This document shows positions 54,279 to 64,000 of a stretch of 64,000 nucleotides of DNA, in pieces. Both the position numbers and the translations under genes were made by a program. Source of the DNA: Dermacentor variabilis (lineage: Eukaryota > Arthropoda > Arachnida > Ixodida > Ixodidae). Under the pieces are notes generated by a model. It was not told where the DNA came from. It did no database searches and saw nothing but the letters and a program-made list of their open reading frames with translations. The first letter of the stretch is position 1. Every line of letters begins with the position of its first letter. The stretch lies in assembly GCF_050947875.1 (NCBI RefSeq), contig NC_134570.1, forward strand, positions 243,466,584 to 243,530,583. The letters run 5' to 3'.

Positions 54279-56533
54279 CAGAGGTAGTTATGATACCAAA
54301 ACCGGGCAAAAAGCTACAAATCGAAAACCTAAGACCCATCTCCCTCACATCATGCCTTGGCAAGTTGTACGAGAGAGTGGTCACGATAAGGCTAGAACAA
54401 TACATAGAGGATCACGAATTATACCCCCACAGTATGTTCGGATTCAGGGCGAAGCTGTCGACCCAAGACGTACTATTACAGATCAAGGAAGAAGTCTTAA
54501 GCAACGTTCCCAGGAACGGAGAGAACGTGATAATGGCATTGGACATTAAAGGAGCATTTGACAACGTGAGCCACTAAGCCATCCTAGCAGGCCTGGACGA
54601 CCTAAACTGCGGCAGGAGGGTTTTCGGCTACGTCAAAGCTTTCCTCTCCAACAGAACAGCTACGATAGGGCTAGGAGAACTCCGCTCGGAGAAGTTCCAT
54701 ACCCCCAATAAAGGAATCCCCCAGGGATCGGTCATTTCACCAACGCTATTTAACATAGCAATGATCGGCCTTGCGAAACAACTCAAAGAGATCGAGGGCA
54801 TACACCATGCCATGTATGCCGACGACATAACCATTTGGACCAACACGGGATCCCTTAAAGAAAAAGAAGAAAGACTACAAGAGGCTGCGACCTGCGTAGA
54901 GAACTACGTGAGGGCAAGAGGGCTAGCCTGCTCCACCGAGAAATCTGAGCTGCTCAGAGTCTGGAGACGGAAACAGAATCGCGCGGTCCCGACTAGCGAC
55001 GAGCTCAAGCTTGGCGTCTACCTCGAGGGAAAACTGATACCGGAGAAAACGCTCATAAGAATTTTGGGCATGTGGATACAGTCGAATCAACGCTGCTCAC
55101 ACATTCTCGCTCTACTCAAGACATCAACTCTACAAGTCGCTCGCATGATAACGCGCATCTCCCACAGACGCTCAGGCATGCGAGAGGAAGACACGCTAAA
55201 GCTGGTTAGGAGTCTGGTGATCAGCCGGGTTACCTACAGTCTCCCGTACTACAACCCAATCAAGAGCGAGGTTCAGCAGATAGACGCGATCATACGCAAG
55301 GCATACAAAACCGCGCTCCACCTACCACAATGCACATCCACGGTGAAGCTCTTGGCACTAGGACTTCATAACACTTTCGAAGAACTCAGAGAGGCACAAC
55401 ATGTTGCTCAGCTACGCAGACTACAACAGACTCCGTCTGGCAGGGAGCTTCTGCAGAAGTTGGGATGCAGCGAACAGATGCAAGAAACCCAAAGAACCGC
55501 GACTATCCCGGACAAAATACGAAACACAATCAAGGTGGCTCCCATTCCCTAGAACATGGACCCCAACCTACACGAAGAACGCAGGAAGGCGAGAGCCGAA
55601 TACATCCAAAAGTCACTAGCTTCCCAGGCAACAACGGTATACGTGGACGCAGCCACATACACCAGAAGGGCGAGACAGACCAACCCTAACGCAGTAGCTG
55701 TGGTGATAAACTCGGATATGCGAGAAATCGTCAGCGCATCTCTACAGGACTGCACGGTAGTCGAGGCTGAAGAAGCGGCCGTCGCTCTAGCGGCAGCGGA
55801 GGGCTATCGGACTAGGCGGTCCTTAACAATCCTAACCGACTCCCAAACAGCATGCCGAAACTACATGTTCGGTAGAATAGGTCACAGAGCGCTCCGCATA
55901 CTCCGCTCTGAAGATCCCCACACACAAAACCCAGAAAAAGAACAACCAATTAGACACACGATAATGTGGACGCCGGGTCACACGGACGTGGAAGGCAACC
56001 GTGAGGTAGACAGGGTAGCTAGAGGATACACTGCATACCGAGCACCCTCCGCCAATGACCTCGAGGAAACCGAGCCAGTCCCCAGAGAATGCTCGGCTAT
56101 CCTAAACCACTATAAGGGCAGCAGGAAGCGGTACCCCTCGCCGCATAGCTCTCTCACTAGAGAGGACTCCGTAGCTTGGAGGCTGCTACAGACGGGTGCA
56201 TATCCGAACTTAAACACCCTCAGCAAAATACAGCCCACACAGTACACTGACAAATGCCCATGGTGCCAGGAAACACCCACGCTCTACCATATAACGTCGG
56301 CCTGCCAGAAAACAAATGCGGCGCCAATAATACCAAACCCGAGTGCGGAGCAATGGGAAGGAATGCTCTCCAGCGACCGTCAGGACGTCCAGCTAGGGCT
56401 GATCCGACGGGCCCAGCTGGCAGCGGCATCCAGCGGAGCCCTGGACTAGGGGCAGAAGGCCATTGCCAAGAACATGGAAGACACCATCTGACTCCGGGAA
56501 ATTCATAAAGCTTTTTAGAGCTCAATAAACGTT

Positions 56534-56556
56534 TTTCCTCCTCCTCCTCCTCCTCT
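56534..56556. repeat. (TCC)n tail of LINE D
   Basis: About six TCC/CCT units directly after AATAAACGTTTTT, the 3' terminus of LINE D. Confidence 0.85.
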
Positions 56557-56737
56557 TGTGCATTCCTTTTTTTAGAAACAAATGAACTAACGTTCCAACT
56601 ATTAAGAACAACATTTGTTCACCATAAAGCTGGAAAAATTATTGATGACGCGCCCAGGGCAGCTAATCGGATAGTTCACCCTGCTGACGTCAATCGGCAA
56701 ATCGGTCAATGATGCCAATGACCGTTTTCTAATTGCG

Positions 56738-57583
56738 GTGTCGTGCACCCCTGAATTGATTAACAGTTGTCGCAATTATTTATGCAAGTTGTTATACTCC
56801 TGTTACGTTACTTTTCACAATGTATCTCTTTTGCTTATACTGGCTGGCGACGTCGAATTGAACCCCGGCCCTGTCACAGGCACTGCTTCTTCACTTGCCT
56901 CTATTTCGAAAGCACTAACTCGTTTAGAACCTTCCCAAAGCACCGTGCTAAATGAACTCGCACTAATCCGCACTTCGCAAACTAACATTGAAGCTACGAT
57001 CAGTGCTCTTTCTGCTCGTGTTGTTATGTTAGAAAAAAGAGTTGATGAAGTTCAATCGCTGCAGTCGCAGCCTTCTTATGGAAGAAGTGACTACGTCGCT
57101 AATCTGGGCTGCCAATTAAAAGCGCTTGCTGAAGAATGTGACGAGGCGGAAAGCCGACAAAGGCGTTCTAACCTGCTGTTCTTTGGAATTGCCGATGCTA
57201 ACAACGAAAGCTGGGCACAATCAGAAATGCATGTAACCTCATTCTTATCCGAGAAGCTTAAAATTTCCATTGCAGCGGCTGATTTAGAGTGTGCACACAG
57301 ACTAGGTCGCTTCCAGAAAAACAAAAATCGTCCCATCATCGTCAAATTCGCACGTTTTAAAGATAAAACCGCCATCCTTCAAGCAGCTTCCAAACTTAAA
57401 GGCTCCTCTTTTGCGGTTCGAGAGGATTTTTCTATGCGCGTGTGCGCTGCGCGGCAAAAGTTATATTCGTTCGGTATACAAACGGGTTCCCAATTTAAAA
57501 TCCATTTTGACAGGCTCATCATAGAAAACAAGCAGTTTGTCTATGACGCCGAGTCTGATTCAGTCATAGAACTAACAAAGTAG
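56738..57583 (+). CDS. LINE F ORF1, RNA-binding protein with N-terminal 2A motif
   Basis: 281 codons from ATG 56738. The N-terminal 37 residues are Cys-rich and hydrophobic (YLCKLLYSCYVTFHNVSLLLIL), followed at once by AGDVELNPGP (56849-56872 for DVELNPGP), a complete 2A motif. Then a coiled-coil region (SALSARVVMLEKRVDEVQSLQ), the RRM-like ESRQRRSNLLFFGIAD, CAHRLGRF and RPIIVKFARFKDKTAIL, and the C-terminal VREDFSMRVCAARQKL. No internal lesion is visible. If skipping occurs, the hydrophobic leader would be released from the RNA-binding protein or could act as a signal. Confidence 0.82.
   Translation: MSCTPELINSCRNYLCKLLYSCYVTFHNVSLLLILAGDVELNPGPVTGTASSLASISKALTRLEPSQSTVLNELALIRTSQTNIEATISALSARVVMLEKRVDEVQSLQSQPSYGRSDYVANLGCQLKALAEECDEAESRQRRSNLLFFGIADANNESWAQSEMHVTSFLSEKLKISIAAADLECAHRLGRFQKNKNRPIIVKFARFKDKTAILQAASKLKGSSFAVREDFSMRVCAARQKLYSFGIQTGSQFKIHFDRLIIENKQFVYDAESDSVIELTK
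56849..56872 (+). other. 2A-type translational recoding motif DVELNPGP
   Basis: Same eight residues as in LINE C but different codons (GTC, AAC, CCC, CCT versus GTT, AAT, CCA, CCC), which points to selection on the protein rather than recent copying. Confidence 0.85.
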
Positions 57584-57667
57584 CCATGAACTCGAATTGA
57601 AAATCTTCCGTTTTCCCACTCTACCCTACCCAGTTATGCACCGAGAAGGAGCCCCACGTTTCACACG

Positions 57668-60437
57668 ATGAAAGTTATGTTAACCAATGCTCGAAGCTTC
57701 ATGCCGAAAAAAGAAACACTGGAAACGATCATCACGGATGATGACACTGACATTGTTGTTATCACAGAGTCATGGCTAAACTCTGATATCGAGGACCACG
57801 AACTTCTGAACAACCTATCATATACCGTTTATAGGCAAGATAGGACCGGTCGTCGGGGGGGGGGGGGGTCTTGGTATGTGTTAAACAATGGCTAGTCTCT
57901 TCTCGCTTATCTACTGAAAGTCACCACGAGATCCTTTGTCTCAAGATAGTACTGCCGACAAGCACTACCATAATGATTTCTTGTTACCGTCCCCCTGATT
58001 GTGACATTACATTTACAAACGAACTTAATTCCATCATATCCAATCTATTCTCCCGTTTTCCTCGTGCTAATCTCGTGCTATGCGGCGACTTCCACTTTCC
58101 GGACATTGACTGGGAAAGCTGCAAAGCTTTAACCCGCGCGTCTAAAGATTTCCTAGAAGCAGTTCTTACGTACAATCTTAGCCAAGTAGTTACCAGAACT
58201 ACTCGCAGTAATAACATTCTTGATTTAGTACTTACTACCAATAATGACCTAATAAATTCATTATAGCATGTTAAAGGTGTTAGCGATCACAACATTTTGT
58301 TTTTTAACATAGCTATTGAACTTCCTACCCGCCAGCCGTCTACTAAATACATCCGAGATTACAATAAAGCTAACTTTGCAGAAATTAACAATGAGCTAGA
58401 ATCATTTTTTGTAGACTTCCATCAATCAGCCCCTTCCAGAACAGTTGAGCAAAACTGGTTACTCTATAAACATAAACTTTTGTCTCTTCTTGATGCCCAT
58501 GTTCCTCTTGTACGTATTCGCGGGGATGCCGGCAGACCCTGGTATTCGAACAACCTTAAAAAACTATCTAGGAAAAAAAAGCGCATTTTCCGCGAACTCA
58601 AACGATGCAACAATCCGCAAAAATGGGAAAGATACTTGACGGTATTGCGGGAATACACAAGTTTGCTGAGACAACCTAAACGCAAATATTTCCACCCGGA
58701 TCTGTTGAGCATTCTGCGTGTCAACCCTCGCAAATTCTGAACTTATTATCACTTAAACCTACTTCATGTCATAGTATCGCATTAATCAACTCGGACGGGT
58801 CTCCTGTTTCAGTGAATCAGCGTCCCGATATCATGAACTCTTACTTTTGCTCGGTTTTCACTAACGAACCTCCCACTGATATTCCTACGTTGCCATCTAC
58901 TCACTTTTCGGAAATGCCGGCTGTTAATATAAATACTCAAGGAATCTCCAATTTAATCGATAACCTTAAACTTTTCAGTACGCCAGGCCCAGATGGCATA
59001 ACGGCCAAAGCTTTAAAGGGAACCGAATATGAATCTAGCCGCTTCTTGAAATTAATTTTCACTCAATTTATTGCCTCTTCCACTATTCCGAATGATTGGA
59101 AAATTAGCAGTATTGTACCTGTGTACAAATCTGGCAGTCGTTCTAGTCCAAGTAACTACCGCCCTATTTCCCTAACTTGCATACCTTGTAAAATACTAGA
59201 GCATATATTGTACTCCAGCATTGCATCTCATTTAGACAAGCACTCTTTTTTCTTTCCTAATCAACATGGATTTAGACGAGGCCACTCATGTGAAACGCAG
59301 CTGTTTGAATTCACCACAGACCTTCACCTCCACCTTGACTCCCGTTTCCAAACCGACGTTATCTATCTCGACTTTGCAAAGGCGTTTGATCGTGTCGCCC
59401 ATCTACGTCTTAACGTGAAACTTGCTTATCTTAATCTCGACCCACTTGTATTGTCCTGGATCGAATGTTTTCTCACAAACCGCTCACAACACACTGTCAT
59501 CGATAACCTCAAGTCGGCAAGTAGGCCAGTCTTGTCAGGTGTACCACAGGGCTCTGTGCTCGGACCTCTTTTGTTTCTAATTTTTATAAATGACCTCCCT
59601 AATAGCATTCTTTCGTCAATTCGGTTATTCGCTGATGACTGCGTCTTGTATCGGCGCATATCCTCCCGTAATGATCAACTAATACTCCAGGAAGACCTAA
59701 ACAAAATAGCAAATTGGTGCTCTATTTGGCTCATGTCCCTCCACGTTTCCAAGTGCAAGTACATGTGTGTAACTTGCAAGCGGGACATCATTAACCACCA
59801 GTACTTTCTTAATTCCACACCCTTGACTAAAGTTGACTCTTACCGTTATCTAGGCGTTACTATCACTAATCAGCTTAAGTGGTCTGCACACATAACTCAA
59901 CTTATAAATGACTGTTCTAAATCACTTGGCCTACTCAAAAGATCGATTTTTCTGTCTGCTGTTCCCGTACGCAAGCTCGCCTATGAAACATTCATTCGGA
60001 CTAAACTTCAATATGCCTCAGCAATTTGGAACCCTCACCAGTCCTATCTTACTAACTCGCTCGAAGCAATGCAGAATCGCGCAGCACGTTTTATCGCTTC
60101 AAACTATGACTGGCATACAAGTATAAGCGGCATTAAATCATCCCTCAGCATCCCTAGTCTAGCACTTCGTAGGAAGATTTCACAACTTTCCCTTTTCCAC
60201 AAACTCTATTACAATTTCCCACACCTCAGGAACACTCTCTTACTTCCACCCAACCGCTCTTCTAAGCGTCTCTTTAACAACCTGAGTCTACAGCGTCTCC
60301 ATGGTTCCTCAAATGCCTTCAACAACTCTTTCTTACCCAGCGCTATTGAATTGTGGAACGCGCTACCCAACAGCATAGTAAATAAAAGTAATCCAGATAA
60401 ATTTAGACACCTCTTGTCATGTTGTCTAAACCCTTAA
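57668..60437 (+). pseudogene. LINE F ORF2: endonuclease and reverse transcriptase
   Basis: Endonuclease: MLTNARSFMPKKETLE, VVITESWLNSD, then a 13-G run (about 57857-57869) where the frame shifts, CYRPPDCDITF, LCGDFHFPDIDW (GDFN has become GDFH at 58093-58095), ILDLVLTTN, a stop TAG at about 58264, and GVSDHNIL. A TGA replaces a Trp-type codon at 58738 with a frame change. RT (58812-60437): TPGPDGITAKALKG, VPVYKSGSRSSPSNYRPISLT, HGFRRGHSCETQL, LDFAKAFDRVAH, SGVPQGSVLGPLLFLIFINDL, LFADDCVLYR, SYRYLGVTITNQLKW, ASAIWNPHQS and ELWNALPNSIV. The RT half is fully open (541 codons). Confidence 0.87.
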
Positions 60438-60798
60438 CCTACCAGTACTATGCTGTTACTCTAACGTCTAAGTTATTTTTTTTCCCACTTTTATGTTATA
60501 TTGCCGGTTGTGTTGCCATTTCTACTTCCGGTTCGTACCTTACATTTTTTTTTTGCCCGTCGTCTACCAGCATGCATACTAAGTTTTGTTTGCGTTGTAC
60601 TAATGAGTTAACCATTGTATAATGATGACCATAGTGTTTCTTGATGCTTTTGCCCCCCCCCCCTTATGTAATACCCTGAAAAGGGTCTTTAAGGGTCAAT
60701 AAATGATGATAAATCATGATGAAATGGGTAGGGACGGCTTAAAATTGAGCCGAGCGATGTGCTGCGATCGGCAGCGATGTAAACGTTTAAAACTTATA

Positions 60799-61702
60799 CA
60801 GTAAACTCTCAGTTGTACGAACGTCGGTTTATCGAATATTTCAGAATAACGAACCTTTGAAAAATCCCCGGCAGTTTTCTTATAGATTCTATGCAGAAAT
60901 GTTTCACTTAAACGAATTTCGGAACACTCGCTCAGAGGACCAAGGCTTATTTTTACGATGAGAACCGATGTCCGCCCTCATCAAACCGCCACTCCAGCGG
61001 CAATGTAACGTCGCTGGCGCTACAGCGCCCCTGGGGCAAAGCGACGGCGTGGAAAACCAACGGCAACAAGGCATGGCCTCCGAGATCATCCGCACAAGAC
61101 GAGCAAACATGTAATCTCGGAGGCTATGAACAAAGTAACTTCGCTGGCGCTTACAACGCCGCCAGAGCAAAGCGGCGATCTGTCACACCATTAACCACGT
61201 GGTGTGTATTTCTATGTTAATGGTTGTCGTCTCCTCCTTTTGAAGAAGAGGCGAAGAAGACGAAGAAGAGGTAGCTGCCGAGCCATTTTCAAGCCCTATA
61301 ACTCTAGCTGAGGTTGTAGGGTACATTGGAAAGTTGAGAGACTGTGTCTCAACAGCAAGCTGTGCCAGAAGAAGTGTACAAAAACATTGATCTTTGGACA
61401 GTTTTGCTATTAACTGTGCTTTAAAAGTACAAGTGCAGAAAAGGTTACAGATTTTTATCTAAGTGATAAAGGCAGCATTATAACTGTTATGAACCTCGTA
61501 CTTGTTGATATGTACAAATTCCATTTCACACATTTCTAACGCTATGGATGCCAAGTCTTTTCCTCCATGAATTGCACTTCAAACTTTTGACTCTGTATGC
61601 CATGCCTTATGTTGGTCTAGTGACTATTCAGTTTAGTAAACTTTCAGTTAAGTGAACTATTTCCTTCGGTCCCTTGAAGTTCATCCAAGTGAGAGTTCAC
61701 TG
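60799..61702. mobile_element. pogo/Tigger-like MITE, 904 bp
   Basis: Ends CAGTAAACTCTCAGTTGTACGAAC (left) and CAGTGAACTCTCACTTGGATGAAC (right, reverse complement), flanked by TA at 60797-60798 and 61703-61704. CAGT-starting TIRs with TA duplication fit the pogo/Tigger group. No transposase reading is present; the interior has a short GC-rich inverted segment near 60960-61170. Confidence 0.7.
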
Positions 61703-61704
61703 TA

Positions 61705-62560
61705 ATAGAATATACACTTTATGCAGAACGCTTAGATGCGTCAATTAATGATCACAAGGACCTACTCGAAATACTCGGTACGTTCGTACAAAATCGTCAA
61801 AATAATTTCGGGGTCCCTTCAACGCTCCGGCGCCTGCGCAGCTGTCAACTCACCGCCCGCAGCAGCTTTGCTCGGGGAGCAACTTTCTTCTTTTTTGCAT
61901 GACTATATCGCCACCGAAGCTTGTGAGCCAATACAAGCTTCCGTTGAAAACGCCATAACTCGATCATACATGCGTCGCGTGCATGGAGAGACATTGGTTG
62001 AGTGGGCCGAACGGCGCTCTTTCACTGAGGCGGCGCGTGTGGAAAAATTGAGCGAGGGCGCCGCGGAGGGAACTGGATTAGGGCGGAGACGCGTCGCGGC
62101 ATATTCGATATAATTTCGCCGCGGGCGCTGAGACCGATTGCGCGCGTACGCTCCTGTAATGATACTTTATTCCAAATGCAAATTTATATTGACAGCTTTT
62201 TGTTACGCATACATATTTGAGGCATGGGTTATACAACATGACGTCTTCAATTTTGCTTTCGTGGTCAAGTGCGTCGTCTGCTAGCAAGCACGCGTTCCTT
62301 GCGCGGACGCTTTGTGGACGCCGAGTTTTTCTCGCAGAAAGTCTGTGCAGTAAATTTTTGTACGGTTTTACTTGCTTTGGTGCGCCCGCGACTCCTGTCG
62401 CCTGGTGCCAATTGTACTGTTAGCAAGTGAACTGCTATGTTTAACATTATTTCCTAAAAGAAACACGTAATTTGTGCCACAGAAGCTGCCTATCTACAAC
62501 ATGAAGCTACGCACGAAAATTTTATTGATATCGTGTAAATTTACGCATGGTTCTTCTTAG
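61705..62560. other. Non-coding stretch, no supported gene
   Basis: An open frame of 125 codons (61736-62113) has no domain I recognise and starts in AT-rich sequence. Nothing else can be supported. Confidence 0.5.
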
Positions 62561-62567
62561 TGGAATA

Positions 62568-63040
62568 TTGTCACGTGATAGAGATTGTCGAGGACACAGC
62601 AATAAAACTGTGAATGGCGAAACTAACTTTATTGGGCGAACCTGTGCCCACAAAAACTGACTACGCTCAAAGCTCAACAAAAACGGTGAACACAGTCGGC
62701 GATCGTCGAAAATGTGATCTGCGGATCAAGCGCGTTGGCTTTTATGCATCAGTCGGCGAAGGTTCCAGAGTAATCGCTGGTGCCGGCACATATTCCAGAC
62801 AGTTCTACACCATTCGCGTCGCGCATTCATAAAATCAGATTGCGCAAGGTTCGGTGACAGCAAACAGTAAAAAGAACCATCGATAACTTTCGAGAAATTT
62901 CCGATACTTGCAGGCGCGTCGTGCGCTGTGAGATAACATTTGTGAGATGTTGAAAAGCGGTCACCCGAAAAAACTAAGAAATGTACACGTGTCAATATTG
63001 ATCATGAAAAACTATCAGAGAAAACAACATTATTGTGAAA
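62568..63040 (-). repeat. Probable solo LTR
   Basis: The left end is TGTCACGTGATAG, and the sequence contains TTTATTGGGCGAACC (AATAAA on the minus strand) and a TATA-like GGCTTTTATGC. I recall similar LTR sequence from tick genomes, but the right boundary and any target duplication are not clear. Confidence 0.35.
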
Positions 63041-63049
63041 TAAACGTGG

Positions 63050-63640
63050 TTCATTAACTGCGTGGTGCGAAGAGGTGCAGGTGACCAATGCACTTCTAGG
63101 GAAATCGAAGCGTGGGTACTTAGATCCACGACGTATATGTAAGAGAAAAATTATCAAATATTATAAATGCACAGATTGAAAAAGTGAAAACTTCCGACCG
63201 TAATATGAGCGTTTCTTTTAAAAGCGGCGCCAGCCCCAACTAACCGACTTTCCGAGAAGAGGAATCAAGGCAATGATTAGACGTTAATATGAAAAGTGTT
63301 TTTTATTTATTTATTATGTACTTATTTATTAGTGTTAAGGAAAAGATATTGCATATGTACTCAGACTGAATCTAGAGACCCGGAAGTCTTTATGAATGTA
63401 ATCCCCGTGGCTTGTCTGGCGATCTTTTTCGACGTGCCAGCCGGCGAAGGGAAATAAAAACACATAGTACTCGAATGATCTTTGTTTTTCATATCTTATT
63501 CGCCTTCAGAATTCAATATTAAAAATTTAGAGCCATTCCACTCTTTTAAGGTGGATGACCAGCGGAGCTGTATATAACTATAAATAAAATTAAATAAAAC
63601 AACAAAACAATATAACACAAATTTGCACGTTGTTATGTTC
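63050..63640. other. AT-rich non-coding stretch
   Basis: Low-complexity TTTATTTATTTATT near 63300 and polyA/T-rich sequence near 63580. No gene seen. Confidence 0.5.
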
Positions 63641-63644
63641 AGTT

Positions 63645-64000
63645 CGATTGACGTTTATCTTGTGACCACAGTGATTATGGCTTTATGGTCGCAATGATAG
63701 ACGGCCACGGGTTCTGTGAAGACACTGGAGATGTTCTTAGCCAAGGTTAAATCTATTCGCTACCGATGGTGCGTCGTGGAGACATTGGTCTTGGTGTAAC
63801 ATTGAAGGCCGAATTTTGATAAGAGAGACGCCAAGAACCAGTTTCCGTCTGGACAAAACACATCAACGTTAAAGTCACCCACAATGATGATGGGATTGGC
63901 GTCCACCGGGAGGATTCCCCTAAACGTGCCGTTCATAAAGTCTTTAAGGTCCCTCTGACATTCCGGGATGAACGTGTACAGCGGTGACAATGATTCCGAC
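63645..64000 (-). pseudogene. Endonuclease/exonuclease-domain fragment
   Basis: The minus strand from the right edge reads FIPECQRDLKDFMNGTF, PIIIVGDFNVDVFCPDGNWFL, LLSKFGLQCYTKTNVSTTHHR, a stop, then RIDLTLAKNISSVFTEPVAV and YHCDHKAIITVVTR, then a stop. GDFN, IDL and CDH are the last three motifs of an APE-type endonuclease (S/CDH with Cys in place of Ser). The reading ends shortly after the endonuclease with no RT behind it. That suggests either a truncated LINE or a helicase-endonuclease such as a Helentron C-terminus. The rest lies outside the window. Confidence 0.6.

Larger units (their letters stand above)
52476..56449 (+). pseudogene. LINE D ORF2: endonuclease, RT, RNase H, zinc domain
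   Basis: ATG 52476. Endonuclease: IWQWNCRGYRRKQGLLQQ, LQETGTT, VLGDFNARGKSWGY, DTCPDLTFIK and GSDHYV (complete). Open to TAA at about 53857, then interrupted by the SINE 53935-54278. RT: MIPKPGKKLQIENLRPISLTS, GFRAKLSTQD, LDIKGAFDNVSH (stop TAA at 54575), KGIPQGSVISPTLFN and MYADDITIW. A third stop TAG lies at about 55551. RNase H: VYVDAATYTRRA, VEAEEAAVALA, ILTDSQTA, MWTPGHTDVEGNREVDRVAR. Zinc tail: CPWCQETPTLYHITSAC. After excising the SINE and one target copy I see no frameshift, only three stops; two of them are TAA where CAA would fit. Confidence 0.88.
50460..56556 (+). mobile_element. LINE D, I-like non-LTR retrotransposon, nearly intact
   Basis: 5' UTR about 50460-51010, ORF1 51011-52474, ORF2 52476-56449, and a 3' UTR with AATAAA (56521) and a TCC-repeat tail (56534-56556). 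Lesions are few: a probable frameshift before 51011, three in-frame stops in ORF2 and one SINE insertion. Domain content equals B. It is the youngest-looking of the I-like copies here. Confidence 0.88.
56570..60722 (+). mobile_element. LINE F, CR1-like non-LTR retrotransposon
   Basis: ORF1 56738-57583, ORF2 57668-60437 (broken), then a 3' UTR with polypyrimidine runs, AATAAA and ATGATAAATCATGATG repeats near 60700-60722. Same architecture as LINE C but a different family by sequence. The 5' end is not defined. Confidence 0.82.

Noticed and set aside
61736..62113. 125-codon plus-strand open frame
   Set aside because: No known domain and no supporting context.

Overview
The window looks like intergenic heterochromatin-type DNA from an arthropod, most likely a hard tick (Ixodidae, probably a metastriate). 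I base this on recalled similarity, not on a search: I-like LINEs with CCHC gag and RNase H, RTE LINEs with a CTG/ATG-repeat tail, a tRNA-headed SINE resembling the tick SINE Ruka, CR1-like LINEs, Penelope-like, mariner, long-TIR Tc/IS630-like and hAT-like elements. I see no host protein-coding gene. Almost every recognisable coding stretch belongs to a mobile element, and most are broken.

Layout. 1-3510: an I-like LINE (element A) whose 5' part lies inverted against its 3' part. 5331-6425: a 5'-truncated LINE tail, a large hairpin, a CRE-rich tandem repeat and a perfect 21-bp palindrome. 6426-11960: a nearly complete minus-strand I-like LINE (B). 11960-15800: mostly non-coding, with remnants of a Tc/IS630-like transposase, a CR1-like RT and a hAT transposase. 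15958-19140: a minus-strand RTE LINE, followed by an I-like RT fragment. 19889-23441 plus 36744-37248: one gypsy-type retroelement with a fold-back gag/protease/RT segment, split by a 13.3-kb insertion.

23442-36735 is a five-level nest: the gypsy-type retroelement holds a non-autonomous hAT-like element (TSD CTGGAGGC). That holds a long-TIR Tc/IS630-like transposon. A second gypsy-like retrotransposon (208-bp LTRs, TSD GAGTC, tRNA-Leu-type primer site) sits inside its transposase gene. A CR1-like LINE with both ORFs open sits inside that pol gene. A sister hAT-like copy (37249-43440) follows, carrying its own RTE LINE and mariner insertions.

43603-49100: a decayed minus-strand I-like LINE (E). 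49630-50390: a Penelope-like GIY-YIG endonuclease tail. About 50460-56556: a nearly intact plus-strand I-like LINE (D) with a SINE inside ORF2. 56570-60722: a second CR1-like LINE (F). 60799-61702: a pogo-like MITE. 62568-63040: an LTR-like sequence. 63645-64000: an endonuclease-domain fragment at the right edge.

I found no undescribed cellular system. The points most worth a second look are: 2A-type ribosome-skipping motifs in ORF1 of both CR1-like LINEs, one preceded by an in-frame tandem 5' leader that looks like a splicing product; the fold-back retroelement; the tandem repeat with seven TGACGTCA sites flanked by GCGAAGC hairpins; and the nested insertions with their target duplications.
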